Shown: positions 16,619 through 25,434 of the stretch, piece after piece
Layout: every line of letters starts with the position of its first letter
Numbering within the stretch: position 1 is the stretch's first letter
Translations under genes and position numbers: made by a program
Notes under the pieces: model-generated
What the model was told of the DNA's origin: nothing
Database searches by the model: none
Seen by the model: only the letters and a program-made list of their open reading frames with translations
From: Marinobacter santoriniensis NKSG1
GTDB lineage: Bacteria; Pseudomonadota; Gammaproteobacteria; Pseudomonadales; Oleiphilaceae
NCBI RefSeq assembly: GCF_000347775.1
Contig: NZ_APAT01000005.1
Location: forward strand, 1-64,000
Direction of reading: 5' to 3'
Length of the DNA stretch: 64,000 nt

Positions 16619-16680
16619 CCAATAACAATTCGCGTAAGGCAGACAGCCCTGACGGGCCGGCGCTTCGCTCCGCGTTAAAT
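16619..16680. repeat. attC-like site 3
   Basis: Begins CCAATAACAATTCGCG, resembling the TAACAATTCG arm of many attC sites, has the inner palindrome GCCCTGACGGGC and the segment CGCTTCGCTCCGCG, and ends with a consensus-type core GTTAAAT (16674-16680, GTTRRRY). It directly follows the DUF2971-like gene. Confidence 0.5.
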
Positions 16681-16689
16681 GCCAAACCT

Positions 16690-16748
16690 GAATGTTCGCT
16701 TTGCGACCAAGGGCTACTCTGGACCCAGCTAAACAAAAGCGAACATTC
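16690..16748. repeat. GAATGTTCGCTTT inverted-repeat element, copy 2
   Basis: GAATGTTCGCTTTGCGACC at 16690 and CTAAACAAAAGCGAACATTC ending at 16748: perfect 13-base inverted ends about 30 bases apart. The middle differs from copy 1 (13293-13341) in length and sequence, so only the ends are conserved. The following non-coding stretch to 17211 shows nothing else recognisable. Confidence 0.65.
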
Positions 16749-17211
16749 GCACCGTGTCTTGCAACCCTATTTCCCTGTCCCCGCGACGGACCGAAATTTA
16801 TCCTTGCGATCTTAAAAACTCGGGCCAGAAACCTCGTTTTCATTTGGCAACTAGTCTGGCGTTAAAGTCCTTTGCTTTTCTGGAAGTCTAATGAAAATGC
16901 CCAGCCGTACGCCAAATTCACTGACTCTAATTAGCCAGTCGCTGCACATACTTTGACAAGGCAACTCTGTAGGTGGATGTTTCAAATTGGAAAAGCTGTT
17001 GTGGTTTTGATCTGACTAGCTAAACCTGACGGGATAAAGCCGCGTGCAAACTCTTCACAATACCCGTAGTCCGAATTTTGTTTTGGATTGACCCCTAACG
17101 GCCTGAAAAGTAGGCTGTATTGGGACTGTGAAGCGGTTCCGAACGAGGTGCTGGCGTTACGCTTTAAAAAGAATTCAAACTAATAAGCTGTTAAGACTCG
17201 GGTTGGTATCT

Positions 17212-17778
17212 ATGGAATTTCATGCTTTCAAGAAGGTCAGGGACGAGTTTCAGGATCATGCCAAGACGCTGACTGAGGCTTGGCAGGACACTGGAAAACC
17301 TGTCAACGCACGCTTTCCGAGGGGATATATCCGGTCCTATTCTGAACTTCGCCCTCGTTGGCCCTATCTGGATGATGCGCACAAGACACTGGTATGTCAG
17401 GTGCTCCAACTTTGTGATGTTAACCGCTGGAATCTATTCATCTGGGACTTATCTGGTCCTGCTGGGGCTGCATCGGTCTGGCATGCCACCTTACCGGTTG
17501 TCGCAGTGATGGAAGTTCTCTGTCGCGAATTCATTAAAAAGAAAGGCCTGAGGCCAAAACAGAAGAACTTCTTTAGCTACATTGAGTTGTTGAAGGCAAA
17601 TAAAATAATCAACGAAGCGCTCGCAGACAAAATACACCGTCTACGACGATACCGGAATATAGTGCATTTGAACGCAGATGAGACACCAGAAATTGAGGGT
17701 AATGGTCTGCCGGTGCATTGGAATCAAGCTTGTCGGGCACTTCAAGAACTCGAAGATTGCCTAACCAAGAACTTTTAA
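17212..17778 (+). CDS. HEPN-like protein of unknown function
   Basis: 188 aa from the ATG at 17212; the frame opens at a GTG at 17128, and neither start has a strong ribosome site. The C-terminal part is helical and contains IHRLRRYRNIVHLNADE (about 141-157). R146-x5-H152 falls in the R-x4-6-H range of HEPN active sites. The N-terminal half (RFPRGYIRSYSELRPRWPYL) is not recognised. It lies between the cassette-like stretch and the Hachiman-like pair. An RNA-targeting role is inferred from motif only. Confidence 0.5.
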   Translation: MEFHAFKKVRDEFQDHAKTLTEAWQDTGKPVNARFPRGYIRSYSELRPRWPYLDDAHKTLVCQVLQLCDVNRWNLFIWDLSGPAGAASVWHATLPVVAVMEVLCREFIKKKGLRPKQKNFFSYIELLKANKIINEALADKIHRLRRYRNIVHLNADETPEIEGNGLPVHWNQACRALQELEDCLTKNF

Positions 17779-17967
17779 TTCGTCGAGCACCTCCGACGCA
17801 CAGAAGAGTGCCGGTGCACTTCGTCTTAGCTACGAGAATAGCGCGAGATGATACCTTTGAATGTCAATCACTTTTCTGATGACTGATTATCAAGCTCATG
17901 AAATACTAAATCTTCAGATTACAACCTGTTGTGTTGTTCGGCGCGGGCCATGGAAGCAGGGGGCGTG

Positions 17968-18762
17968 ATGATTGCTGGAATAACAACGGAGAATACCGAA
18001 CTTGCAACTGTGTGCAGGATCGAAATATTCACTGATGAGTTGAAGGCCGAAATCAGAAATAGATTGGCGGCTATATGTCATGGCAAAGACAAGGTCGAGG
18101 CCGGGAGTATAATTGCGTCATACAGAGAAACGCTGAAAGTGTTTCTAGATATCTACGCCAAAAAGTCCGAGGATACCCGAAAGGGAATGATAGGAGAGTT
18201 ACTAACCCACATTCTCCTGCTTAAGGAATTCCCCGATTATGAATCCGCTAACCCATACTTCAATATGGAAGAGGCAAGCATAAAAAAAGGCTTTGATCTC
18301 ATTGTCTTCGACCAAACTTGTAATGAGTTGAAAATTGTCGAAGTGAAATCTGGTGGTGCGGGACCGCATGCTTCTGATAGAGCGAATAAGGCGCTATTAA
18401 ACACAGCGAAAAATGATTTGAAAGGAAGGTTAAACGACAACAAAATCCACATCTGGATGAATGCGATTAATGGAGCAAAAATTGCACTATCTGATGGAAA
18501 AATTAAAAACGAAATAAATCGCATATTGGAAGAGTGTTACATGGAAGTCGCTGATAAGTCTCCAGATAGCAAATCTAAGCGCGTAATACTAGTTTCCGTA
18601 CTATATAAAACATGCGCTGATCCGATATCCATTGACGCAACGCATGAGAAAGCTGAAAAGATCATAAATGAGGAATTATTTAAAGAAGCGATCGTCTTTT
18701 CGATTCAAAAAGAAACCTGGGAGCATATCGTTGCATTCCTTGAGCAGGAGGCAGCAGAGTGA
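17968..18762 (+). CDS. Hachiman/AbpA-like nuclease subunit (HamA-like)
   Basis: 264 aa from the ATG at 17968, just after AGGGGGCGTG; a TTG at 17929 is unlikely. The core reads GMIGELLTHILLLKEFPDYE (73-92), KKGFDLIVFD (106-115) and KIVEVKSGG (122-130), giving E77, D110 and E125-x-K127, the layout of a PD-(D/E)XK nuclease as in DUF1837/HamA. The stop overlaps the start of a large helicase gene (GTGA), the partner expected for Hachiman or E. coli AbpAB. These two-gene systems sense damaged or phage DNA through the helicase and release nuclease activity. The assignment uses motif plus partner; sequence similarity to HamA could not be measured. Confidence 0.65.
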   Translation: MIAGITTENTELATVCRIEIFTDELKAEIRNRLAAICHGKDKVEAGSIIASYRETLKVFLDIYAKKSEDTRKGMIGELLTHILLLKEFPDYESANPYFNMEEASIKKGFDLIVFDQTCNELKIVEVKSGGAGPHASDRANKALLNTAKNDLKGRLNDNKIHIWMNAINGAKIALSDGKIKNEINRILEECYMEVADKSPDSKSKRVILVSVLYKTCADPISIDATHEKAEKIINEELFKEAIVFSIQKETWEHIVAFLEQEAAE

Positions 18763-21203
18763 GTTCGATATCTCTTAAGACACTTCGTAATACCAACCTT
18801 TCAAAATTGTACTTTAAACTCTTGCGACGAGAAGATCTCGATAACCGGGAGCAAGAGGCAATACTTAAGATCGCGTTGCTGCTTTTAAATGCTGGCGATG
18901 AAAATTGTCAAGAGCTTGGGTACAGGATTGTCGTTCTGTATTCCAATCATTTTTCTGATTACAAACCTTTATATGATATTGCTATTAATAAGGGGTTTAT
19001 ACCAGTCGCTAAATCCATTGAAAAAGTGGAGGCATTATCCCATCATTTCCAGAACGATTTTTTCTCTCTGTTCCTGTCGAGTTTTTCAGAGACCTATCGA
19101 TCTAATGGAATTTATCAAACTTCAGAGCAAGCCAGCCTGTCGCGCTATTTTTCGGAAGAAGCGGATCGCGGTGTTGCGGTTGTCGCTCCGACATCGTATG
19201 GAAAGTCTGAGTTGTTTGTGCGCTTTTGTAACAGTAATGCTGGCAAAACGATAGCAATTATCGTTCCAACAAAAGCACTCTTGTCTCAGATGAAACGCCG
19301 AGTTCTCCACGGTTCTGACGAGCTGAATCTTGATCGAAAAATTATCACGCATCCTGAGATGTATAACGAAGGAGATAGAGGGTTTATTGCTATTCTGACC
19401 CAAGAGCGGCTGTTACGAATTCTTCAAGATGATGCTGCTTTGGTCTTTGACTATGTCTTTGTAGATGAGGCGCACAACCTCCTTTCTGGTGACAGTCGAA
19501 ATACACTTTTAGCAAAGGTAATCACTTTGTTGGGGCGACGAAGTAAGGATACGTCGTTTAGTTTCCTTACTCCATTCCTTGTGAATTCCCGAAACCTCCA
19601 CACGCGATTTGTAGACCCCAGTTTTTCGGAGTTCCGTATCGGCGAGCACTTAAAGACGGAACGCTATTATGCTATTGATCTTAGGGATGATGGCGACCGA
19701 TTGCTCAAGCTTTACGATCAGTATATGAATGAATTTACGGTGCTGGGTGCCTCGCATAAAGAAAATGAAGTGCAGTTCTTGCAGGAGAACTCCGGAAACA
19801 AAAATATTGTCTATTTGAACTCTCCTCCGCGGCTTGAAAAGCTCGCGGCCATGTTGTCGGCTCAAGAGTCGCCGATTGATTCCGATGAGTTGGATGCTGT
19901 CTGTGAGGATATTTCAGAATTTCTCCATCGCGACTATGGTTTGCTTGACTGTCTGAGAAAGGGAGTGATTTACCACCACGGTTCTGTTCCAGATGTTGTT
20001 AAGCTTTTCATAGAAGAGCTTTATTCGGTTGTCCCAAGTATCAGATATATTGTATCTAGCTCGACCTTACTTGAAGGAGTGAACATTCCTGCGGAAAAAC
20101 TTTTCTTGTTGGAGTGTAAGAAAGGACGATCTAACCTAACGGCGTCTCAATTCAAGAATCTGGTGGGTCGAGTATGTCGTTTCGGTGAAATATTTAATGA
20201 TTCTGAAGGCTCTCTGTATTTATTGGAGCCTGAGATATATGTTGTTGCCTCCAGATACGTTCATCGAAATGCTAATGTAGAGAATTTTCTAAGAGAGCGA
20301 GTAAAGGTCGATAAGAAAATTAAAGATGAGCTGAAAAATGTTTTACTCGAAAATACCGAGATAACGGATAAGAACGTGGAAGATTTGGAAAAAGCAGTTG
20401 AGGTATTGGAAAACCTCTCCCCTGGAGTTACCGGCAGGGAAATTAAGTATGTTGAAACGCTTGTTGGTAAGACCTGCTACCTAAACAACATAATTGAATT
20501 TCCGATCTTGGATTGTGAGTTTGAGATTTCAGAGTATTTGGACGAAGTGCGCGTGGATCAGCATTTGATTGATGGGCTCGAAGAACTTTTGGATGTTATT
20601 CATCATGGATTCATTGACCATATTCCCGATGACAGCTATAGAAATCTTCAGCGTTTAAGAGAGGCGTCAGCTAAACGTTTTTATCGAATGTTTCTTTCGT
20701 GGCGTATGCGGAACGCGTCTTTTAATGAGATGATCAAGCGTTTTCTGGATTACTGGGCGGAGATACCCGACCCGTTAGTTTATGTTGATAAATGGGGTGA
20801 TACGTCACGTGATGGAAGCTACAGTGAGAGCTGGGTCAACATTAGCGAGAAATCCCATAAGGAACGTGTGAACCTAGCAATAGTTCGGATTAAGGAAGAG
20901 CAAGATTTTTTAGATAATCAGATAATGAAGTTTGTCGAAATATTGAATGACCTTGAGATGCTTGATGAAGATTTTTACAAAAAAATCAAATATGGGACAG
21001 CTGACGAAAAGAAAATTACTATGATGAAAAATGGGTTCAGTGCCGGACTCGCCTCACTCTTATTGCAAAAATATTCTAACTACGTTGAGGTTGATTCTGC
21101 GGCAAATATTGTTAATCTCAGAGCTGAAGTCCAAGAGATTATGAAGAGAAATAACGAGAGCCGAATCTTTATATTCGAGGCAGGATTCAATACGCGCGGA
21201 TAA
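18759..21203 (+). CDS. Hachiman/AbpB-like SF2 helicase (HamB-like)
   Basis: 814 aa with a GTG start overlapping the nuclease stop. Superfamily 2 motifs are clear: APTSYGKS (143-150, motif I), VPTKALLSQMKRR (motif Ia), VDEAHNLL (235-242, DEAH motif II), SSSTLLEGVNIP (motif V region) and FKNLVGRVCRFGE (motif VI with arginine finger). The last 300 residues lack helicase motifs and are helical, presumably for DNA or partner binding. Together with the HamA-like gene it forms a complete two-gene unit with no other gene on the transcript. GC is low relative to the chromosome, consistent with a transferred defence island. Confidence 0.75.
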   Translation: MSSISLKTLRNTNLSKLYFKLLRREDLDNREQEAILKIALLLLNAGDENCQELGYRIVVLYSNHFSDYKPLYDIAINKGFIPVAKSIEKVEALSHHFQNDFFSLFLSSFSETYRSNGIYQTSEQASLSRYFSEEADRGVAVVAPTSYGKSELFVRFCNSNAGKTIAIIVPTKALLSQMKRRVLHGSDELNLDRKIITHPEMYNEGDRGFIAILTQERLLRILQDDAALVFDYVFVDEAHNLLSGDSRNTLLAKVITLLGRRSKDTSFSFLTPFLVNSRNLHTRFVDPSFSEFRIGEHLKTERYYAIDLRDDGDRLLKLYDQYMNEFTVLGASHKENEVQFLQENSGNKNIVYLNSPPRLEKLAAMLSAQESPIDSDELDAVCEDISEFLHRDYGLLDCLRKGVIYHHGSVPDVVKLFIEELYSVVPSIRYIVSSSTLLEGVNIPAEKLFLLECKKGRSNLTASQFKNLVGRVCRFGEIFNDSEGSLYLLEPEIYVVASRYVHRNANVENFLRERVKVDKKIKDELKNVLLENTEITDKNVEDLEKAVEVLENLSPGVTGREIKYVETLVGKTCYLNNIIEFPILDCEFEISEYLDEVRVDQHLIDGLEELLDVIHHGFIDHIPDDSYRNLQRLREASAKRFYRMFLSWRMRNASFNEMIKRFLDYWAEIPDPLVYVDKWGDTSRDGSYSESWVNISEKSHKERVNLAIVRIKEEQDFLDNQIMKFVEILNDLEMLDEDFYKKIKYGTADEKKITMMKNGFSAGLASLLLQKYSNYVEVDSAANIVNLRAEVQEIMKRNNESRIFIFEAGFNTRG

Positions 21204-22009
21204 TCACAATGAGCTTCGTAAAGTACCAAAAACCAAGAGAATATCAAGATTCGAAATCTTGCCAGATTTCAATGGCAGTAGTTAATTGTCCATGCAAACT
21301 ACTGCATGCGGAAAAATTACTAGCTACGCTCGAAATTTTCCGGTGAGCGCTGCTTTATCACCCAACCCGAATGTCCGCTTTGCGACCACAGGACAATTTG
21401 TGGTTTCAATTTCCGGACACGCAATAGCGACATGACCAGCAGGCTGATCCATTGCTTAAATGTTGTCTCGGAGTCTTTCGCACTTAACGACTTCAGGCGT
21501 ATGTCGGTAGATTAAACTCGATATACAAGGAAGGTCGGTAGAGCCTATCTTTCGAAATGGGTTGATTGTTAATACTCCTCATCCCTGGTCAGGGTAGTAG
21601 CCCCCCAAGGCCAATTCTGGATCCTACGCAGCTTTAAGATATATCTCACACGAACCCTGCATTGACAATGATAGGGTTAGAGCTGAGTCACTTGGTCAAG
21701 ACGACTGGGACTCAACGCCGGCATGGATGCCAGGCAAATGCGACACCTGCCCAGTGGTGTGACGCGCCAGGGAGAGACTTGGCACCACCCGCGCTTGCCA
21801 CAATTTGCCCCACTTTGATCGACGCACTATTGACCTAATGGATCAGGCTCACCAAAATACTGTCTTTATATACAGTATTGAGTCAGAGGCATTCCATCAC
21901 TCTCCCCGAGAATCGGTTGCCGTACGCATTGTTTTCGAAAGCGTTAGGTATTTGCCGTCTAACAATACTGATTTGCCACTCTGCGTGAACGGGGATTAGC
22001 GGGCTGGGG
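21204..22009. other. 806-bp stretch without a supported gene
   Basis: It holds a left half-copy of the dispersed repeat (GAATGTCCGCTTTGCGACC, 21370-21389) without its right partner, and a short open frame at 21805-21999 (64 codons) with no ribosome site or recognisable product. An inverted pair AAAATT...AATTTTCCG near 21311-21342 could be a weak hairpin. Otherwise nothing recognisable; possibly gene remains. Confidence 0.5.
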
Positions 22010-22366
22010 ATGGAGTTTCGTCGCCGACACAATATGGCATATGCCACCCTTCAAGCGTTTGCTTCGATGGAAACCGTCGGCATCGTTACAGAAGATGGTA
22101 TTGAGCTTTGTCATTGGCTCGGCGTGGCAGACCGAAGAATTCTAAGATTAGTTCCGGAGTTAAAGTCGGTTCTATTGGATATCGAAGCTTGGCGAACGAT
22201 GATTCTTGAACCTTACAAATGGCTTGGCCCAAGTGTCTACGTGGTAGGGGCTTTTATTGGAGATGGCAGAGTCGTTGGCGTCATGGAAGGACGACAGCCA
22301 ATGGTTAGGGTTTTGTCGTCTAAACCGGACGCGCTGGGCCGGTCCTTCGGCTACGACACGGAATAG
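22010..22366 (+). CDS. Hypothetical protein, 118 aa
   Basis: ATG at 22010, or 22034 for a 110-aa form; no strong ribosome site. Soluble protein with alternating helices and strands (VGIVTEDGIELCHWLGVADR, PSVYVVGAFIGDGRVVGVME). The family is not recognised. It ends two bases before the convergent gene at 22369. The codon pattern looks coding but the gene is short, so support is moderate. Confidence 0.45.
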   Translation: MEFRRRHNMAYATLQAFASMETVGIVTEDGIELCHWLGVADRRILRLVPELKSVLLDIEAWRTMILEPYKWLGPSVYVVGAFIGDGRVVGVMEGRQPMVRVLSSKPDALGRSFGYDTE

Positions 22367-22368
22367 AT

Positions 22369-23058
22369 CTAATTGCGGAACTCTGACACCTGGCGTTCCA
22401 GGTTAGCGTACATTGCCAGAAGATCGTCCTCGTTGAGCTTTCCTCTGGTGGTTTTCTCAGCCCTATGTTTTTCCAGCTGGCTTCGCTGTTCGGCGTAGAC
22501 ATGATGGAGCACGCTGGCTTGATAGTCGCAGCCCTCCCGATCGTTCAGTTGCTTGCGAAGCGATTTGAACTGATCAGGACTGGGAACCTGCTCTAGCTTT
22601 TTAGCGATGTCTTTGGGTCGGATATCGAACACTTCTCCCCAATGTTTTACGGCCTGCTCCCATGCCTGAGACAGAGATGCCCGCTCATCAATGTAGAATT
22701 TCGTGGCAGCGCCTCGTTTGTTTACGGAGAAATAGCAGGTTTCTTGTGCAGCACTTTTCCCGCTTCCGATCCCAAGCGTGATGCCCTGAAAGCCAACACC
22801 GCGACAGGGGAGGGTTGTGGGATGGTCTTTTCCAATGAAATCCAGATATTGAAGTGCTGCGGAGCGGGCCATGTAACGGGCCTCATAGTACTTGGCTCTG
22901 GTCTCTTGATATTGGTACCAGAGTTCTTGAGTAATTCGGGCGTTCGGCCTCTTGAGAGAGAAATACTTCTGATAGCGTTTGCCTCGGATGGTGGCAACAA
23001 CTCGCCAGCCGTGGAAGCCAGAGGTTAGCTCCCCTTTTTCATAAAAGCTAATAGCCAT
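22369..23058 (-). CDS. Putative DNA-binding protein with AP2-like/integrase-arm-like N terminus
   Basis: 229 aa from the ATG at 23058; a TTG at 23082 is possible. The N terminus SGFHGWRVVATIRGKRYQKYFSLKR reads as a three-stranded sheet of the AP2 or integrase N-terminal type, which binds DNA, followed by a long helix (ARITQELWYQYQETRAKYYEARY). The middle (GVGFQGITLGIGSGKSAAQETCYFSVNKRGAATKFYI) could be a second copy of a similar sheet. The C terminus is helical (HHVYAEQRSQLEKHRAEKTT). No recombinase catalytic residues are seen. The function is unknown; DNA binding is inferred. Confidence 0.5.
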   Translation of the reverse strand: MAISFYEKGELTSGFHGWRVVATIRGKRYQKYFSLKRPNARITQELWYQYQETRAKYYEARYMARSAALQYLDFIGKDHPTTLPCRGVGFQGITLGIGSGKSAAQETCYFSVNKRGAATKFYIDERASLSQAWEQAVKHWGEVFDIRPKDIAKKLEQVPSPDQFKSLRKQLNDREGCDYQASVLHHVYAEQRSQLEKHRAEKTTRGKLNEDDLLAMYANLERQVSEFRN

Positions 23059-23254
23059 GGATAGTCGATCTTTCCCGTTCAATTCACGTTAAAGATATAA
23101 GCAGACAAGTAAGCGTCACCGCTTTGTTCGCAGGCTGATGCCAGCTTGCTGCAACTGATAATGGTAAATAAACTTCTCAGCCTTTTTGGGCGGCAAATTC
23201 GTAACACCGACCGTTGGTTAGTCGTTGTCATTTCCTTGGAGTGGAGCATCGTCC

Positions 23255-24064
23255 ATGAGGCGTCAGGATGCGGGGGATGATACGTTTGCACCCCAAGGCA
23301 AGTTTACACCCCAGAGGACATTTACACATCATGGTTTGCGTTTTAAGAATCCTGCCCCTCTTCTTTTTTTGGTGGTGGGGTTCGTCAGTGTTCCGGCTCA
23401 TGCGTCCGTTATAAAAAAGTCAAACAGTGGCCTTTGCCATCCACCACAAAGCAGTTGGTATGAGCGAACCAAAAATTATCAACCCTACGACTCTCTTGAT
23501 GCCTGTTTGGAGTCAGGCGGAAAATTACCAGATGGTGTCTCTTTGGCATCCGTTCAACAGGGCGAGCAGCAGCAAGGCAGGCTACGAAGCTACGAACGGT
23601 CTGCGTTCGGGCGTGGTTGGGATGACGCCGACGGAGACTGTCAAGACAGCCGTGCTGAGGCATTGGTTGCCCAATCCACAGCCAACGTCCGTTTTGCAGA
23701 CGAAAGTCGCTGTAGGGTGGTTTCAGGCCGCTGGATCAGCCCTTTCACAGGCAAGGTCATCCAGAACAGCAGCGAGATCGACATTGATCATGTGGTCCCG
23801 CTGAAGTGGGCTTGGACGCGTGGAGCAAAGAACTGGGCGCAAGCTAAACGAGAGCGGTTTGCAAACGATATGGCTAATCTCTGGCCCGTCGAGCTAAGCC
23901 TTAATCGAAGTAAGGGTGCCCAGGGGCCGGATGAATGGTTGCCACCGTCAGGCCAGTGCGGTTATGTGGCAAGGTTCGTTCGTATCGTGAAACAGTACGA
24001 TCTTAAGCCGACAAAGCCGGAAATTCGATGGTTGAAAGCGTTCCTGGAGGGCTGCCGCAGCTGA
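23255..24064 (+). CDS. Secreted HNH-type endonuclease
   Basis: 269 aa from the ATG at 23255, preceded by GGAGTGGAG; a TTG at 23225 would extend it. Residues about 30-50 (PAPLLFLVVGFVSVPAHA) form a signal peptide, so the nuclease acts outside the cytoplasm. The HNH core is visible: GWDDADGDCQDSRAEAL, SGRWISPFTGKVI, EIDIDHVVPLKWAWTRGAK, then NDMANLWPVELSLNRSKGAQGPDEWLPP, with DIDHVVP carrying the DH of the finger and NRSKGAQ the later N and K. This matches exported HNH nucleases common in marine bacteria, used for extracellular DNA degradation. It sits among cargo genes of the element. Confidence 0.8.
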   Translation: MRRQDAGDDTFAPQGKFTPQRTFTHHGLRFKNPAPLLFLVVGFVSVPAHASVIKKSNSGLCHPPQSSWYERTKNYQPYDSLDACLESGGKLPDGVSLASVQQGEQQQGRLRSYERSAFGRGWDDADGDCQDSRAEALVAQSTANVRFADESRCRVVSGRWISPFTGKVIQNSSEIDIDHVVPLKWAWTRGAKNWAQAKRERFANDMANLWPVELSLNRSKGAQGPDEWLPPSGQCGYVARFVRIVKQYDLKPTKPEIRWLKAFLEGCRS

Positions 24065-24344
24065 CTCCCTGCTAAACTATCTTTCGAGGCAATGATTCTC
24101 ACGGAAGGAATGAACGAGGTGGAAAGGAAACGGTTTACTGAGCAGGAGTTGCGGGAAGATTTGGATGCGGATTCGTCGCATACCTAAGAGGTCGCTCAGC
24201 CAAATATCAAGGGCGTTCACCACTGGAGCGACTGAGAGGTTCAGTTCAACCGCTATGAGCGACCTTCCGATCCCATTTGGGACGAATTCTTTGACTCCAG
24301 TGAGCAAGTTTTAGAGGATTTCATGGTGGACCGGGGTATGTCGA

Positions 24345-24398
24345 CCGTTTTCCGGCGCGGCTGCGCCTCCAAACCGGCCTGTTACGCCAGCGTTATGT
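24345..24398. repeat. attC-like site 4 (right part)
   Basis: Imperfect palindrome CCGTTTTCCGGCGCGGC / GCTGCGCCTCCAAACCGG (24345-24377) followed by GCGTTATGT, with core GTTATGT at 24392-24398 fitting GTTRRRY. An inverse core on the left is not obvious. The core is the exact complement of the inverse core ACATAAC at 24752, so the gene between them is bounded like a cassette. The 280 bases left of it, from 24065, show no gene. Confidence 0.5.
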
Positions 24399-24411
24399 GT
24401 TGGGAGCTGGG

Positions 24412-24741
24412 ATGAAACGGATCTTCGCACCATTCATTTTTCTATTGAGCCCTATCGCGTTGACTAGGCCCTATGATTTTGGCGATAGCTATGAGGGGTG
24501 GGACGATAGTGTAACTTTGCTGGAAATGGTCGGCGGCTTGATCGCGTGGGCTGGTTTGATTTGGCTAGCCCGCTGGGTCTTTGAAAAGTGGACACTGGGT
24601 TGGTGGGGAGTTGCAGGCTTCTATTTGATGCATGTGCTCATGTTTTACGTTATGAGCGGTTTATCTCAGCCTCTGTGGTCGATAGCTATTATTTCGGTAT
24701 TCGCTACAATTTTTTCACTAGTGGTGCTCAATGAGCTTTGA
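24412..24741 (+). CDS. Small integral membrane protein, cassette gene
   Basis: 109 aa from the ATG at 24412, six bases after GGGAG. There are three or four hydrophobic segments: FAPFIFLLSPIAL, LEMVGGLIAWAGLIWLARWVF, LGWWGVAGFYLMHVLMFYVM and SIAIISVFATIFSLVVL. It lies between core GTTATGT (24392) and inverse core ACATAAC (24752) with only a few spare bases, the tight packing of an integron cassette. The family is not recognised; inner-membrane location is inferred. Confidence 0.6.
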   Translation: MKRIFAPFIFLLSPIALTRPYDFGDSYEGWDDSVTLLEMVGGLIAWAGLIWLARWVFEKWTLGWWGVAGFYLMHVLMFYVMSGLSQPLWSIAIISVFATIFSLVVLNEL

Positions 24742-24750
24742 CTTATGCAC

Positions 24751-24823
24751 CACATAACGAAGCCAGTCACGGCGAAGGCTACTGCATTGTTGCTTCGCCT
24801 TCATTTCTTAGCCGCATTATGGC
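24751..24823. repeat. attC-like site 5
   Basis: CATAACGAAGCCA on the left pairs with TTAGCCGCATTATG on the right; inside, GGCGAAGGC pairs with GCTTCGCC around a loop of about ten bases. This is the two-box folded shape of attC. The right core is ATTATGG, one base away from the expected GTTATG. It aligns with site 2 (15876-15948). Confidence 0.6.
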
Positions 24824-24840
24824 AATGCAAGAATAGGTTT

Positions 24841-25392
24841 ATGGAAGAGTTTATAAAGTTTGAGGAAATCATTGAGCCAGATGAGCGACATGGATTAATT
24901 GACCAGTTGACCGGAACCAGGTTCACGCTTGAATCTTTGTATCGGACTCTCGATGGCATAAAGCTTTTGGACTCCGTTCCAGAGGAGATCCAGTCTCAAT
25001 TTAATGTCACGAAAAACTTAGCTATCTATACGTGGTACTCCTATTCTCTAGATCCAGTTGCACAGCTCAAGACCTATATTCTTATTGAGCACGCTTTAAA
25101 GCTAAAGTTTGAAAAGGATAATTGGCCGTTCCCGAAGTTGATCAAAAAAGCCATTAACCGTGGATGGGTCAAGGACAGCGGTTTTTCACACATAGAGGCG
25201 TGCCCGCAGGACAACACAAAATATGTTCGGAAGATGATTGAGGTTCTTCCGAGTTTGCGGAATTCAGCGGCCCACGGTAGTAACGGCCTTCACCAGCATG
25301 CCGTTGGCCATATTCAGATATGTGCAGAGTGGATTAACCAAATCTTCAGTCCCGACCACGACCATAACCAAGTACGTGAGGCTGGCGCGTGA
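24841..25392 (+). CDS. HEPN-like protein, cassette gene
   Basis: 183 aa from the ATG at 24841. An earlier in-frame ATG at 24745 would translate through the attC-like hairpin and is rejected. Helical segments include QLKTYILIEHALKLKFEKD (about 75-93) and VLPSLRNSAAHGSNGLH (about 135-151), where R140-N141-x3-H145 fits the HEPN RNxxxH pattern and E83 lies on the preceding helix. The gene end overlaps attC-like site 6. RNA cleavage or nucleotide transfer partnering is possible; no partner gene is present. Confidence 0.55.
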   Translation: MEEFIKFEEIIEPDERHGLIDQLTGTRFTLESLYRTLDGIKLLDSVPEEIQSQFNVTKNLAIYTWYSYSLDPVAQLKTYILIEHALKLKFEKDNWPFPKLIKKAINRGWVKDSGFSHIEACPQDNTKYVRKMIEVLPSLRNSAAHGSNGLHQHAVGHIQICAEWINQIFSPDHDHNQVREAGA

Positions 25393-25422
25393 GACGAGCC
25401 CCTTCGTATTGGCGTTATGTGA
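25361..25422. repeat. attC-like site 6, best preserved
   Basis: CATAACCAAGTACGTGAGGCT on the left is the imperfect complement of AGCCCCTTCGTATTGGCGTTATG on the right, with a short central loop. It ends with core GTTATGT (25414-25420). Extra unpaired bases on one arm resemble the extrahelical bases that give attC its strand choice. It overlaps the last codons of the preceding gene. Confidence 0.6.
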
Positions 25423-25434
25423 TGAGCCATCAGG

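Noticed and set aside
24745..24840. Upstream start (ATG at 24745) for the HEPN-like gene at 24841
   Set aside because: It would translate through the attC-like hairpin; the ATG at 24841 fits the cassette layout.
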